Program-made: the position numbers and the translations under genes
Notes under the pieces: model-generated
Database searches by the model: none
Told to the model about the DNA's origin: nothing
What the model saw: only the letters and a program-made list of their open reading frames with translations
Shown here: positions 33,656 to 45,489 of the stretch, in pieces
Layout of the letters: each line of letters starts with the position of its first letter
Numbering within the stretch: position 1 is the stretch's first letter
Source of the DNA: Berberis thunbergii
Lineage: Eukaryota > Streptophyta > Magnoliopsida > Ranunculales > Berberidaceae
Assembly: GCA_003290165.1 (NCBI GenBank)
Contig: QNQO01009177.1
Coordinates: 310,001-374,000 of the forward strand
Reading direction: 5' to 3'
Length of the DNA stretch: 64,000 nt

Positions 33656-36600
33656 ATGGCTGAGACAAAGTCAGTAGTTGTATCTGATCTGATTCCTGTG
33701 ATGTCTAAAATTACAGATCATAAGTTAAATGGTTCGAATTATCACGACTGGAGTAAGGCTGTTCGTCTTTATTTGCGAAGTATTGACAAAGATGACCATT
33801 TGACTAATGATCCTCCTGAGGATTCACGGCAGACCTGGCTCAGGGAAGATGCTCGCTTGTTCCTTCAGATTCGAAATTCTATTGATAGTGAGGTAATTGG
33901 CTTGATCAATCATTGTGAATTTGTTAAAAAACTAATGGATTATTGGAATTTTTGTACTCTGGGAAAGGGAATCTCTCTCGCATGTATGAGGTTTGCCAAA
34001 CATTCTACCGTGTGGACAGACAAGATCAGTCCCTTATCAACTACTTTATGGCATTTAAGAAAACGTATGAGGAGCTTAATATGTTGCTGCCATTTAGCCC
34101 TGATGTGAAGGTTCAACAACGCCAACGGGAGCAAATGGCTATCATGAGTTTTCTAGTAGGGCTTTCTCCTGAATTTGATTATGCTAAGGCACAAATTCTC
34201 TCTGGGTTTGATATCTCCTCTTTACAAGATGTCTTTAGTCGCGTTCTCCGCACCGAGAGTACTCCCACTGTTCCGCTTAGTGGTGCTTTGATAAGTCGAA
34301 ATAGCAGCTATGCGCCTGGGAGACCGTCTAATCACAGTGGACAGAAAGGAGGCAGCTCACAAGGGTTTGAAACTCGCACGCCGGATTCTGAAAGTATTAT
34401 TTGCAACTATTGTAAGAAGCCGGGCCATATCAAGTTTGACTGTAGAAAGCTACAGTTTAAAAACCGGCAAAAACACTTCGCTCATGTTGCGATCACTTCT
34501 GATGCCTCTGACAAATCAGTCCTTATCTCTGCTGATGAATTTGCCAAGTTCTCAAAGTATCAGGAATCACTCACGTCTTCCTCTCCTTCTGTCACAGCTA
34601 TTGCCGATAAACCCGATGTTTGTCTTCTTTCATCATCCTCCAAGTGGGTCATTGATTCTGGTGCCACAGATCATATGACAGGTAATTCTAGTATATTTTC
34701 TTATTTTCAATCCAATGCTTTTACCTCTACCGTCACTTTAGCTGATGGGCCACCATCTTGTGTTCGCGGGTTTGGCACCATCAATCCTACCTCCTCGCTA
34801 TCTCTGTCTTCTGTCTTACATTTACCTAATTTATCCTTTAATTTGCTCTCTGTAAGTCAGCTTACTCGTCATCTTAACTGTTGTGTCTCATTTTATCCTG
34901 ATCATTGTTTATTTCAGGATCTTATGACGAAGAAGATTATTGGTAAAGAACATGAGTCTGGAGGCCTCTACATTCTTGATACATCGGTACCGAGTTCTAT
35001 TGCTTGCTCCAGTGTCACGTCTCCTTTCGAGGCTCATTGTAGGTTGGGTCATCCGTTTCTCCCTCTACTCAAAAAGCTTTGTCCTCAATATAATAAGGTG
35101 TCTTCATTAAATTGTGAGTCATGTCAGTTTGCAAAACATCATCGTCTTAGTTCGAGTCCTAGAGTCAATAAACGTGCTAGTGTTCCTTTTGAATTAGTTC
35201 ATTCTGATGTTTGGGGTCCTTGTCCTATTTTGTCTAAACCTGGATTTAGGTATTTTGTTACATTTGTGGATGATTATTCTCGTGTTACTTGGTTATATTT
35301 GATGAAAAAACGCTCTAAGTTGTTTTCTCTGTTTTGTGCGTTTTGTACTGAAATTAAAACTCAATTTAATGTTTCCATTCGAACATTGCGAAGCGATAAC
35401 GCTAAAGAATATACACAGGCTTTATTTCAGTCTTATATGACTCAGAATGACATCCTTCATGAAACTTCATGTGTTGATACCCCATCCCAAAATGGTGTGG
35501 CAGAACGTAAAAACAGACATCTCCTTGAAACAGCCCGAGCTCTCTTATTTCAAATGCATGTTCCTAAGTCTTTTTGGGCCGATGCAGTGTCTACAGCATG
35601 TTTTCTCATTAATCACATACCATCATCTGTTCTTCATGGTGAGATTCCTTACAAAATCCTTTTTCTCAATAAGTCCTTGTTTCCTGTTGACCCGAAGATA
35701 TTTGGTAGCACTTGTTTTGTTCGGGATGTTTGTCCGACTGTTACTAAATTAGATCCCAAGTCTTTGAAATGTGTCTTCCTTGGTTATTCTCATCTTCAGA
35801 AAGGTTATCGGTGTTATTGTCCCAATCTTAACAAATATCTGGTCTCAATTGATGTTACCTTCCTGGAAGACACCTTATTTTTCGTCTTCGCCCATTCCCA
35901 CTCGCCAGGGGGAGGATGATGATTTGTTGGTCTATTCTATCACATCCTCAGCCCCTGTCTTCGCACTAGCTCCTGTCTCGGAACCAGCTCCAGTCAAGCC
36001 TCCTATTACTCAGGTTTACTCCCGGCGTCAACCTCTTGATTCATGTCCTGCGCCTGCTCCTTCGTCATCAGATCCAGTCCCGAGCGATGATCTTCCTATT
36101 GCATTACGCAAAGGTAAACGCCAGTGTGCTTATCCTATTTCTTCATTTGTTTCTTATAATCACTTATCGTCTTCCTCTTGTTCTTTTATTGCTTCTCTTG
36201 ATTCTACATTTATTCCTAAAACTGTTCGTGAAGCCATATCTCATCCTGGTTGGCATAACGCAATGATAGAGGAGATGAATGCTTTAGATGACAATGGTAC
36301 TTGGGACTTGGTCGATTTACCTTCAGGAAAAAGGGCTATAGGTTGCAAATGGGTCTTCGCAGTTAAGGTCAATCCGGATGGGTCAGTTACCCGATTGAAA
36401 GCTCGTCTTGTCGCTAAGGGCTATGCTCAAACCTATGGGGTAGATTACTCTGACACTTTCTCTCCTGTTGCCAAGTTGACCTTTGTTCGGTTATTTATTT
36501 CTATGGCGGCTTTCCATCATTGGCCTTTACATCAGCTTGATATCAAGAATGCTTTTCTTCATGGCGATCTTCAGGAGGAGGTGTATATAGCGCAACCTCC

Positions 36601-37716
36601 TGGTTTTGTTGCTCAGGGGGAGTCAAGGCGAGTTTGTCGTCTTCGAAAATCTTTATATGGTTTGAAACAGAGTCCTCGTGCTTGGTTTGGAAAGTTTAGT
36701 CAGGCTGTTGAGAAATTTGGTATGATGAAAAGCAAGTCTGACCATTCTGTATTCTACAAACGATCAGCAACTGGTATCATTTTATTAGTTGTGTATGTGG
36801 ATGACATTGTAATTACTGGGAATGATACTAGAGGAATCTCATCTCTGAAATCTTTCCTTCATACTCAGTTTCACACGAAAGATTTGGGGGTGTTAAAGTA
36901 TTTCTTGGGAGTTGAGGTCACTCGACGTAAACGCGGTATCTTTCTATCTCAGAGAAAATATTTTCTTGACTTATTAACTGAGACGGGTAAATTGGGAGCA
37001 AAGCCTTGTAGTGCTCCAATGACTCCAAATGTGCAACTTACCGGTGATGGGAAACCATTTGAAGATCCTGAAAGATATCGAAGGTTGGTTGGGAAGTTGA
37101 ATTACCTTACCGTGACTCGTCCAGATATTGCATACTCAGTCAGTGATGTCAGTCTGTTTCTGTCATCTCCGACAATTCATCATTGGGCAGCGTTAAAACA
37201 AATTTTGGGTTACTTGAAAATCACGGGCACACTCATATTGAATGTTTCTCAGATGCTGATTGGGCAGGTTCCAAATTGGATAGAAGATCCACTTCCGGTT
37301 ATTGTATCTTTGTTGGCGGAAATTTGGTCTCATGGAAGAGTAAGAAGCAAAGCGTTGTGTCACGATCCAGTGCAGAGTCTGAATACAGGGCTATGGCACA
37401 GTCTGTGTGTGAGATAATGTGGATATATCAGCTCTTGACTGAAGTAGGACTTAAAGCTACAGTACCAGCGAAATTGTGGTGTGATAACCAAGTTGCTCTT
37501 CATATTGCTTCTAATCCTGTGTTTCATGAACGGACTAAGCACATTGAAATTGATTGTCATTTTATTCGTGAGAAAATACAACAAGGCTTGATTTCTACAG
37601 GATATGTGAAAACTGGCGACCAACTAGGGGACATCTTCACAAAAGTTTTAAATGGGGTTCGGGTTGACTATCTTTGTACCAAGCTGGGCATGATTAACAT
37701 TTATGCTCCAGCTTGA
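33656..37716 (+). pseudogene. Copia gag-pol polyprotein, three disrupting lesions
   Basis: ATG at 33656 (MAETKSVVVSDLIPVM). Gag core includes NGSNYHDWSKAVRLYLRS; a one-base loss near 33942 shifts the frame. Zinc knuckle CNYCKKPGHIKFDC at 34402-34443. Protease DSGATDHM (about 34660). Integrase HCRLGHP..CESCQFAK zinc region (about 35035-35135), DDE parts HSDVWGP, RSDNAKEY and NGVAERKN. A second shift (net two bases) lies near 35865 after the integrase C-terminal GYSHLQKGYR region. RT has KWVFAVKVNPDGS, LDIKNAFLHGDL and catalytic YVDDIVITGND (36794-36826). A third lesion, an apparent deletion near 37215-37222, breaks RT from RNase H, which keeps SDADWAGS and KHIEIDCHFIREK; stop at 37714-37716. 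Confidence 0.9.
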
Positions 37717-37723
37717 GGGGGAG

Positions 37724-37878
37724 TGTTACAGTGTGTGTATATAGCTGTCAATTAGGTTAATTGTAGAGATCCTAAATTGATATAGTTTCCTAGAATAGCC
37801 TCAATAGTTTGTATATAAATACATGCTATATTCTCAATATAATATACGAAAAGAATATTCTCTTAATCTCTGATTACA
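37724..37878 (+). repeat. Copia 3' LTR
   Basis: Begins right after the purine tract; ends GATTACA followed by the AATTT duplication. Confidence 0.92.
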
Positions 37879-37960
37879 AATTTATTTGGTGGCTGATCCC
37901 CAATCAAAGGATCTAGGTGGTTTGATCTCCAATCAAAAGGTCAAGGTCTCTATTATAGGT

Positions 37961-40900
37961 GGGAAGGGAAGAGCTTGTTAGCTGGGGAGCTCATTCTTCA
38001 AGCAGTTGCAAGGCGAGAGTCTGATTGAGGTGAACTGGTGGAGAACCAGGAACTGGGGAACTCAAATTCCAATTCCTGAGATTCAAATTTTATCTTGGAA
38101 TCGTAGAGGCTTGGGCTCGATTGATGGAAAAGCTGGGTTAATGACTTGTGCACAAGTTTAAGCCTGATATATCTCTCATCCAGGAGACTAAACTACAAGC
38201 TATAGATCATCAAAGATACTTGGGGTAGAGATTCAGTTCAATGGGACTTTGTTCAAGCAGAAGGAAGCTCTGGAGGCATTCTTACCATTTGGGACTCTCA
38301 CAAATGGGAGGTAATTGATCGTCTTAAAAGTGCTTTTTCTTTAACTATCCAACTGAAATCTATTAGTGATGGTTGGATTTGGAACTTAACCATTGTATAT
38401 GGTCTTGTTGATAATTATCTTTTCATCTTTCTGGTCAATTTTGGGAAGAGCTACAAAGTATAGCTGGTCTTTAGGGGAACCCTGGCTTATAGGCGGGGAT
38501 TTTAATGTAATTAGACCCTTGGATGAGAAAAGAGGGGCGGGGGAATAGGAACTATAGAAGAAGACAATTTCAGGAATTTATTCAAGAATGTAGTCTCTGT
38601 GGCTTTGTTCTTAAGGGAGGTTCCCAATCAAAGACATCCCTCACTGTCTAGACTTGATGGATTTCTCAGTTGCACATCTTGGTTAGAGCACTTCACTGAC
38701 CTTAATGAATTACTCCTAGAAAAGTTTGGCTCTGATCACCATGCTATTCTCCTCAAGCCTAACATTAACCTCTCTGGCCCGAAACCCTTTAGATTTGAAA
38801 GAATGTGGTTTGAACACCCTTCTCTCATCACAAACATTACAACGTATTGAGAATCTCTTCAAGGCAGGGCTGGATTTGTGCTATGTAAGAAACTCAATCT
38901 GCCGAAGGCCTTCCTTAAAACATGGAAGAGAGGGACCTTATGATCCCGAGTGGGCTGATAGAATTGATCTTAAAAGTGAGCTGTCAAAGCTTCTAAAAGG
39001 GAACATTTTTTCTGGAAGAGAAAATCAGTTGCCAAATGGGGCAAGTATGTTAATCTCTGTTCCAATTCCAAGTTCCATAAGCTTGACAATTACACAAGAA
39101 TTTCCAACTCAATTCATTATCTCATGATTGAGGGTGCTGTCTCCATGGACCAACAATAAATTTCTAATCATATTTATCCAATTCTATACCCATCTTTACT
39201 CTGAAGAACTTCATTGGAGACCTGTTATTGATGGTTTGATGGTTCATTGATAGTTCACTCCTGAAATGTTTGGACAATGGTACCTTTGCTAACCTCCAAA
39301 CTGACATTTCTCTGGCTGAAATGATGAATGCTATGCAGCTTTTAGAGGGGGATGTTGATCCTGGCCTTGATGGTTTACCAAGTGACATTTTCCTGAAATG
39401 TTGAGGTTTTATGCAAGCTAATGTGATGAAAATTGTTGAAGACTTTAACAACAATAAATTCCTGGAATGGAATACTACTATTATTTCTCTGATCCCCAAC
39501 GTGAAAGATCCTTCTTCAATTGTTGACATTAGGCCAATCAACTTTCTTTCATCCATCTACAAGATCATTCGAAGTGCTCTCCATCCGACTGAAAAGTGTT
39601 ATCCCTCAGCTTATTTCTGCTTTTTGGTTTGCTAGAATTAATAATAGCAACATAGATGGAGTTCTTATTACCAATGAATTTACAGACTTTAGATTCAGGA
39701 GACACAGGCCTGGGTTGATGAAAAAGGTGGACTTTTATAAAGCCTTTGACTTCGTATCTTGGGATAACCTTCAGAATATGCTCACTTCTTTTGGGTTTGG
39801 TTCTAAATGGAGAAGCTGGATTCAAACTTTACTATCCACTGCTTGATTCTCAATTGCAATGAATTGCAGCTGAAGGTCTTACTTCTTTGGTGAATACTCA
39901 ACACCTGGGTCTTATTAAAGGGTCTTAGGCCTCTCCTTCCCAGCAAATTGCAATTCTGCAATATGCTGATGACACAGTCATTTTCATTGTTGCTTGCCTG
40001 GATGAGGTCTTGGTGTTTAGAGATATCTTACTCTGGTTTGAAGTTTGCTCTGGCCTGAATGTGAATTTCTCTAATTCCCAAATGTATTTTGTTGGTGAGG
40101 TCCATGAGATTAATAACTGGGCCTTTGTTTTGGGATGTACAGCATGCTTCTTTCCATGCTTCTATCTTGGTCGTCTCCTAGGAATGTTAGAGCTTGGGAG
40201 GAAGTGGTTGACAGAATTGAAAGAAGGCTGTCTACCTGGAAGAAGAAGTACATCTCCAAGGCTAGTAGAGCTATTACATAATTGCCTTTATTCCTGTGCA
40301 TATGATGTCTCTATATGTCATTCCAATTTCAGTTGGTAATAGAATTGAAAAATGTATGAGAAACTTTCTTTGGGGTTCTTCCTCCACTTCCAGAAAGTAC
40401 CAAAGTGCAGAGGAGGGTTTGGAATTAAAAGAATCAGGGATTGCAATAAGGCTTTGCTCTTGAAGTTGTAATGGAGATTTGGAGTTGAAACAAACCCTTA
40501 TGAAAGCTATTAATAGCAGAAAAATATGGGGCTTCTCAACAATATTGGTTTAGTAAAGAGCACTAGTTCTTATGGGTGCTCTCTATGGAAGGGTATAATG
40601 AGGCTGAAAAGTGTGTTCAAGATTATATAACCTTGAAGCTCATAGTGGCCATGGAATTAGGCTTTGGGATCACCATTGGATCGGTGATAATGCTTTAAAG
40701 CTTGCTTTCCCTGCCATTTACAATATCTCATACAACAGACAAGGTATGGTGAAAGACTTTTGGTGTAATGCTAACCAATACTGGCACTTCCAACTTAGAA
40801 GAAATTTCAATGACTAGGAAATCCCACAGATGTCAAATTTGATAAATTCTAATGTCAGATCATGTCTCCTTGAATGAAATGGAGGACAAGTGGTTATGGA

Positions 40901-41650
40901 ATGGTGAAGATGTTGATTTCTTTGCTAGAGAGTGGTAAAAGTTCCTAACCCCCTTATAGGCCCTTTCTACTTTAGATCTCCAAACTTGTCGATTTCATGG
41001 AAGAAAGACATCCCGGCTAGGGCTACATTCCTTATGTGGAGTGTGGACAGTAGTGCATGGAAGGGTTCTCACAGTAGACAGCATTAATGAAAGGGGTCTG
41101 GTACTTCCAAGTCAGTGCATCTTCTGCAATCAGAATGGAGAGTCAATTGACCACCTGCTAATTTCATGCCCTTTTGTTCATCAGTTACGGGTTGCAGCTA
41201 TCTCTGAATTCCATGTCCATGCCTCCTTTGCCCTATCTTTCTTTGAATGGGTGGAACACTGGCATTCTCTTTCCATTCCTCCTTTTAACCTCACTCCCTT
41301 TAGCAAATGGGTTTGGAATAGACTTATTCATGCCTTTGTTTGGATCCTTTGGAGGAAAAGAAACAAACAAATTTAGGGCTGTAAAGGAGTCTCTAGATCA
41401 ACTTTGGATAGACATTAAAGTAAGATTATAGTTGTGGGCTTCTAGCTGAGACCAAGTTTAAGGAAGTTCAGTTTTCTTCTTGTATGCTTAACTGGTATTG
41501 TATGGTACTGAATAGTTGTAGCTAGTGCACAGTTAATGTATACTTTTTGTGGTTCCAGCTTTGTTTATGTTACTGGATTCCCCTATTGTCACCCCCCCAC
41601 CCCAACCCAACACCATACATTTTGATTAGTATAATACAGTGTCTTATGCT
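37961..41650 (+). pseudogene. L1 LINE ORF2 remnant (right part)
   Basis: Follows the LTR insertion. Endonuclease start ILSWNRRGLGSIDGKAG near 38090 and ISLIQETKLQ near 38175. Reverse transcriptase pieces include FYKAFDFVSWDNLQNMLTSF near 39735, with GFGSKWRSWIQTLLSTA after it, and the catalytic YADDTVIF near 39962. C-terminal zf-RVT-like region: MWTVVHGRVLTVDSINERG and CIFCNQNGESIDHLLISCP (about 41035-41170). Many stops and frameshifts; inactive. The 3' end is near an A-rich stretch at 41656. Orientation, spacing and order fit a single plant L1 whose 5' part is left of 30001. Confidence 0.8.
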
Positions 41651-41659
41651 GATTAAAAA

Positions 41660-43350
41660 GAAGACTTGGAGCCAACTAGTTAGTCTAGGCTTTTCAGTTT
41701 AACTTTTTGAGCTAGGGACTGTAGGGTAGTTTCGTAAGCTTCTTTTAAAACCTTTTCCTCGTTAAATAAGTTGGATGTAGCCAATGATAGCCAGATTGAA
41801 CTGGAGTTATATTCAAGTCTCATGGAATCTGAGTTTCAGATTGAATTGGTGTTATATTCAAGTTTCAAGGAGTCTGAGCTTCCAGATTGAATTTGAGTTA
41901 TATTCAAGTCTCATGGAGTCTTGAGTTATCCTGTGATTTATGTTTGGGTTTGGCTTTTGAACCCTAGTTTATCATTTTGGCTGCAATGGCCATCAAAATG
42001 GTATAGAAGTGAAGAGGGAGAAGAAATTTGAAGGCGAAGTATGAGAAGTAGTAGAAGCAAAAGGAGAAGAAAAATTATTGTGAATTAATCGAAGATGGCC
42101 CAAGCCCACACCACGAAGTATTCTGTGGTGGTTACCTAACACTAATGATGAGTGTTCCACGGCATTCACATGTTTTTTTTATCCTTACATTGCACTACCT
42201 ACCATCTACAAAACCATATCCCTACCATTACGCAACCATTATGCAGTTAGCTCAAGATGCTAAACAAAAGGCGAGAGTTGAGAGGCAAGGTTCAATTCCA
42301 AAAGGAAGTGTGAAAGACAATGGCTTTGAAAGAAAAAGAACAAGGGTTCACCTTGAACAGAGGCTCATTGAGAGAACTAGTGACAAAGGATTACACAAAT
42401 TGAGGAAGAAGATGAGAGAGCAACCTTGGAGTGAGAAGAGAGAAATGAAACCTTAGCCTGAACCTACCTTGAGCTATCCACACCCATATACACAACACCA
42501 CAACCTATCTCCCCATCCCCACCCAAATCATACCTGCACAATGTTATGGACTCCCGCAACACCCCACCTAGCACGACTTGGTACCTATTGAGGTCTCATT
42601 TGGGCATTTTCCAAGCCTTTTTTTTTTAAATTTAATTTAATTTTTTTATTTATTTCGAATGGTGAGAAGTGATGGTTTGCACAACTATGGAGGAAAATTT
42701 TGAGGCGGTTAGTCATAGTACACTTTGTTTGGTGCCTTGTTATATTTGGTTTGATGGCTTAGATTCCACACATTAAGCTTGACTACGAGCATATTTTCAT
42801 AATAAGGGACCAATAAAATAGAATTTATTTAAGGAAAAATGAGTTATACCCAGTGTTCTAAAAATCGCTAGGCGCTGGGCTGGCGGCGAGCAGGTGCCTA
42901 GCGCCCAGGGGCTTAGGCGGGTGCCTAGGTGGTCTTAGGTTTTGTATTATAACTTTAATAATTTATAAAAGTTAAGCATAATACCTTATCAATTACATCC
43001 AATTTAATGCCAATATACATATGCAAAATTTAAAAACATGAAAAATTAACAATCGTGAACAAAATTTATTAAAACTCAAATGACTGAAGTTGGTCATGAT
43101 GGGTACTTTATATAAATTTGAATTTGTGTACTCATTTATTTTTCTTCAAATTGCATGAATAACCTCAGTTATGTTTGATAAAAGCTACATTAGTAAAATT
43201 GGTACCGGCAGATCGTTTGAGAATTCCATTAAGTAATCATCATTTGCTACATTTAGACATATACTAAATAAAAAATAATTAAATAGTTTATTTCTAAAAA
43301 AGAGGAAAGAAAAATAAAATAAGAACACAATCAGCCTTATTAAAAAAAAA

Positions 43351-43382
<32 letters not shown>

Positions 43383-44745
43383 ATAAAAATTGCCCAGACC
43401 GCCTAGACCCTGCCTAGACCTGCCCAGACTGCCCGCCCAGTCATTAATCTGGGCGATTTTCCACCTTCTAGCGCCTAGGTCGATTTTTAGAACATTGGTT
43501 ATACCTTATAAGGCCTACTTTTCATAATAGTAACAAGACCATGAGAGATGAAAAAACCCAAAAAAACCTACTTTTTTTGTATTTTTACAATTCCAAACTT
43601 TTAAAATCCATGAAAATAATCCACGTTAAAGAATTACATAAAGAAAACTTTTTCCATTTACTTAATTCATTATTGTCAAAACTAAATTGATAAAAGCTAT
43701 TGATCCAAACTCCGAAACCAAAATAAACGACATCTTGAATGTTGGACTTAATTTGATATTTTCCCTCCCATTCAAGAAAACTTCATGGAAGAGTAAATGA
43801 TTGATGGATTAGTTTTCTTCGATTTGTTTTTTAAAATGTAAATCTTGTTTGATTAATCACTTGATTACTACAGGCTTCGATTCTTCCTTGCAGTTCATCA
43901 TCTTGTAGAATAGGATACCCCACCCCAATCTTTGCTCCAGAAGGCAAAACAATTATTAAACATTTTTCCAATCATAACTTATATCAAGAACTTCATTGTT
44001 CTGAAACAAACAAGGGATTAGAATCAGATATATTGTGACTCCCAAACCATTTAGTTAATTCACACTCATTACTCCTTTATCTGATTTCTCTATTGGGAGG
44101 TTAATGAAACACTAATGGGGGTTTTTAAAGAGGAAAAATAAGGGGTATATTGGTAAGTTGGCAGTGATGATTGGTGTTAGGATTGTGGAGGTTGAAACAG
44201 TTGAAACACTTGAAGCTGAATTAATCAAAAGGGTAGTTCAAACTGAAATGGGGGATAGGTTAGGGTTTGGTCGAGAAAAACTCTGGTAGTTATGCTTGTC
44301 ATGGTGATTTGGCATTGAAATGACGGTTGAGATGGTACAGAATTGAGTAAAGAGAGGAAAAGGTTGATGATTTTGGTCTTCAAATGAGAACAAGGGGCAT
44401 AAACACTAGTTTGGTTTTGTGACCTGGTAAGTCTTGATTGTGAAAAGTAGACCTTATTAGGCATTTCATATAAGACTAAAAATAGTAGGGCCTATTAGTT
44501 AATTTCCCTGTATTTAATTGTTATTTCTTTTTTGGGCTTGGACCCAGCTCATTTGGTTTTTGTTTAATCTTTGAGCCAGAGCCGTAGTATAGTGTAGCAA
44601 GCTCCTTTTAGAAGCTTTGCCTCTTAAGGTCGATGTAACCAATGATTGTCTGATTGAATTGGAGTTGTATTCAAGTCTCATGGAATATGAGTTATCTTGT
44701 TATTTATTTTTAGCTTTTGAACCCGTGTATATCATTTACTTTTCG
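41660..44745 (+). mobile_element. Candidate ancient LTR element (terminal direct repeats)
   Basis: About 41666-41985 and 44537-44735 are diverged direct repeats: CTTGGAGCC../CTTGGACCC.., GATGTAGCCAATGAT/GATGTAACCAATGAT, TATTCAAGTCTCATGGA and GCTTTTGAACCC..TATCATTT. After the first copy, ATGGTATAGAAG (about 41999) could be a decayed TGGTATCAGAG PBS. The interior has no recognisable gag or pol; a frame at 42145-42456 is unassigned. The first copy is longer because a ~45-bp unit is triplicated (41793-41930). It could instead be two copies of another repeat. Confidence 0.45.
42851..43497. mobile_element. hAT MITE with perfect 8-bp target duplication
   Basis: The ends CAGTGTTCTAAAAATCG and, reversed, CAATGTTCTAAAAATCG are flanked by GTTATACC on both sides (42843-42850, 43498-43505). 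Subterminal zones are GC-rich with repeated GCGCCTAGG/GCCTAGCGCCC motifs; the core is AT-rich with an (AAAAAT)n run near 43345-43390. No transposase; 647 bp. Confidence 0.9.
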
Positions 44746-45481
44746 CTAATTTCCTCCAAGCCTTGTGATGGAGGTGGGGTGGGATTTCCGTGAGCTCAAG
44801 GGTTATAAGCCTATAAGTCTTCTCCCAAGTTGCTTGTGAATTGTTGCAAAGGCCATAGGAAGTTGAAAAAGTGCCTCAGACTTCGAAGGAACTTTTTTTT
44901 AGGAATGAAAAAATTCTAGATGGGTCCAATGTACGAGTATTAGAAATAAATATTTCTTTCTATTTTCCCAAAAAAATTTCAGGGTATTGAAATGAGAACA
45001 CCCTTGACGTTTCGAGTCACAATCGAAAATTTTCGAAAAAATTTCATTTTCAGTCGAAACTATTGCAATTGCTAACAATATTACCTTTTTTTTCTTATAA
45101 AAATTTTTAGCCGCAAAATTATTTTATGGACAAAACAAATGTTAATACTTTTCTTGCTTGAAAGCTTTAACAAAGTTAACTTAGGCTCAGAAGACCTAGC
45201 ATGGTTGGTAGCATCCATGTAATTCAAACAATCTTAAATGTTTTCCAAGCGTGTGATCTTGGGGTACCCATAAGCTTATAAAATATAGGAATTGTATTCC
45301 TATGTTTTTTTAATGAAATATTATAAGGATTGAAAAAATTAGGGAAGGAATGACCTACCGGTGATGTATGGTTACAATAAGATGGTAAAATTGGAAGAAG
45401 GATTTTTTGTTAGAACCTTGGAATCAACTAAGTATTTTATTCAAACAAACATAGAAATAGAACAGATGATTTGTACCTATT
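44746..45481. other. Intron spacer, nothing recognised
   Basis: AT-rich sequence without recognisable element ends or coding motifs. Confidence 0.4.
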
Positions 45482-45489
45482 ATCATAAA

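Larger units (their letters stand above)
32935..37878 (+). mobile_element. Ty1/Copia retrotransposon, young, full-length but frameshifted
   Basis: LTRs at 32935-33090 and 37724-37878 (TGTTACAG...GATTACA) differ at only about three or four positions. PBS TGGTATCAGAGCC follows directly at 33091. The polypurine tract GAGGGGGAG ends at 37723. Target duplication AATTT on both sides. Internal order is gag, protease, integrase, RT, RNase H (Copia order). Total 4944 bp. Confidence 0.95.
30001..37955 (+). mobile_element. Gene-capturing Ty3/Gypsy-derived LTR element carrying a LARP1 fragment (split by Copia)
   Basis: 5' LTR 30001-30290 and 3' LTR 32717-32934 plus 37884-37955 (290 bp each) differ at about three positions. 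The 5-bp target duplication TAGGT lies at 29996-30000 and 37956-37960. Just inside is a tRNA-iMet PBS (TGGTATCAGAGC, 30293-30304). The interior holds a gag N-terminal trace (MTIAALQEQVNALTA, about 31054), a long LARP1-like segment (31240-32550), and the very C-terminus of a Gypsy polyprotein (PVEEATWEDYEQF, RLEDKPC; about 32620-32716). No protease, RT or integrase. The net length without the Copia insert is about 3.0 kb. It sits in the L1 LINE. LTR termini are TG...TA rather than TG...CA if the TAGGT duplication is right. Confidence 0.85.
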
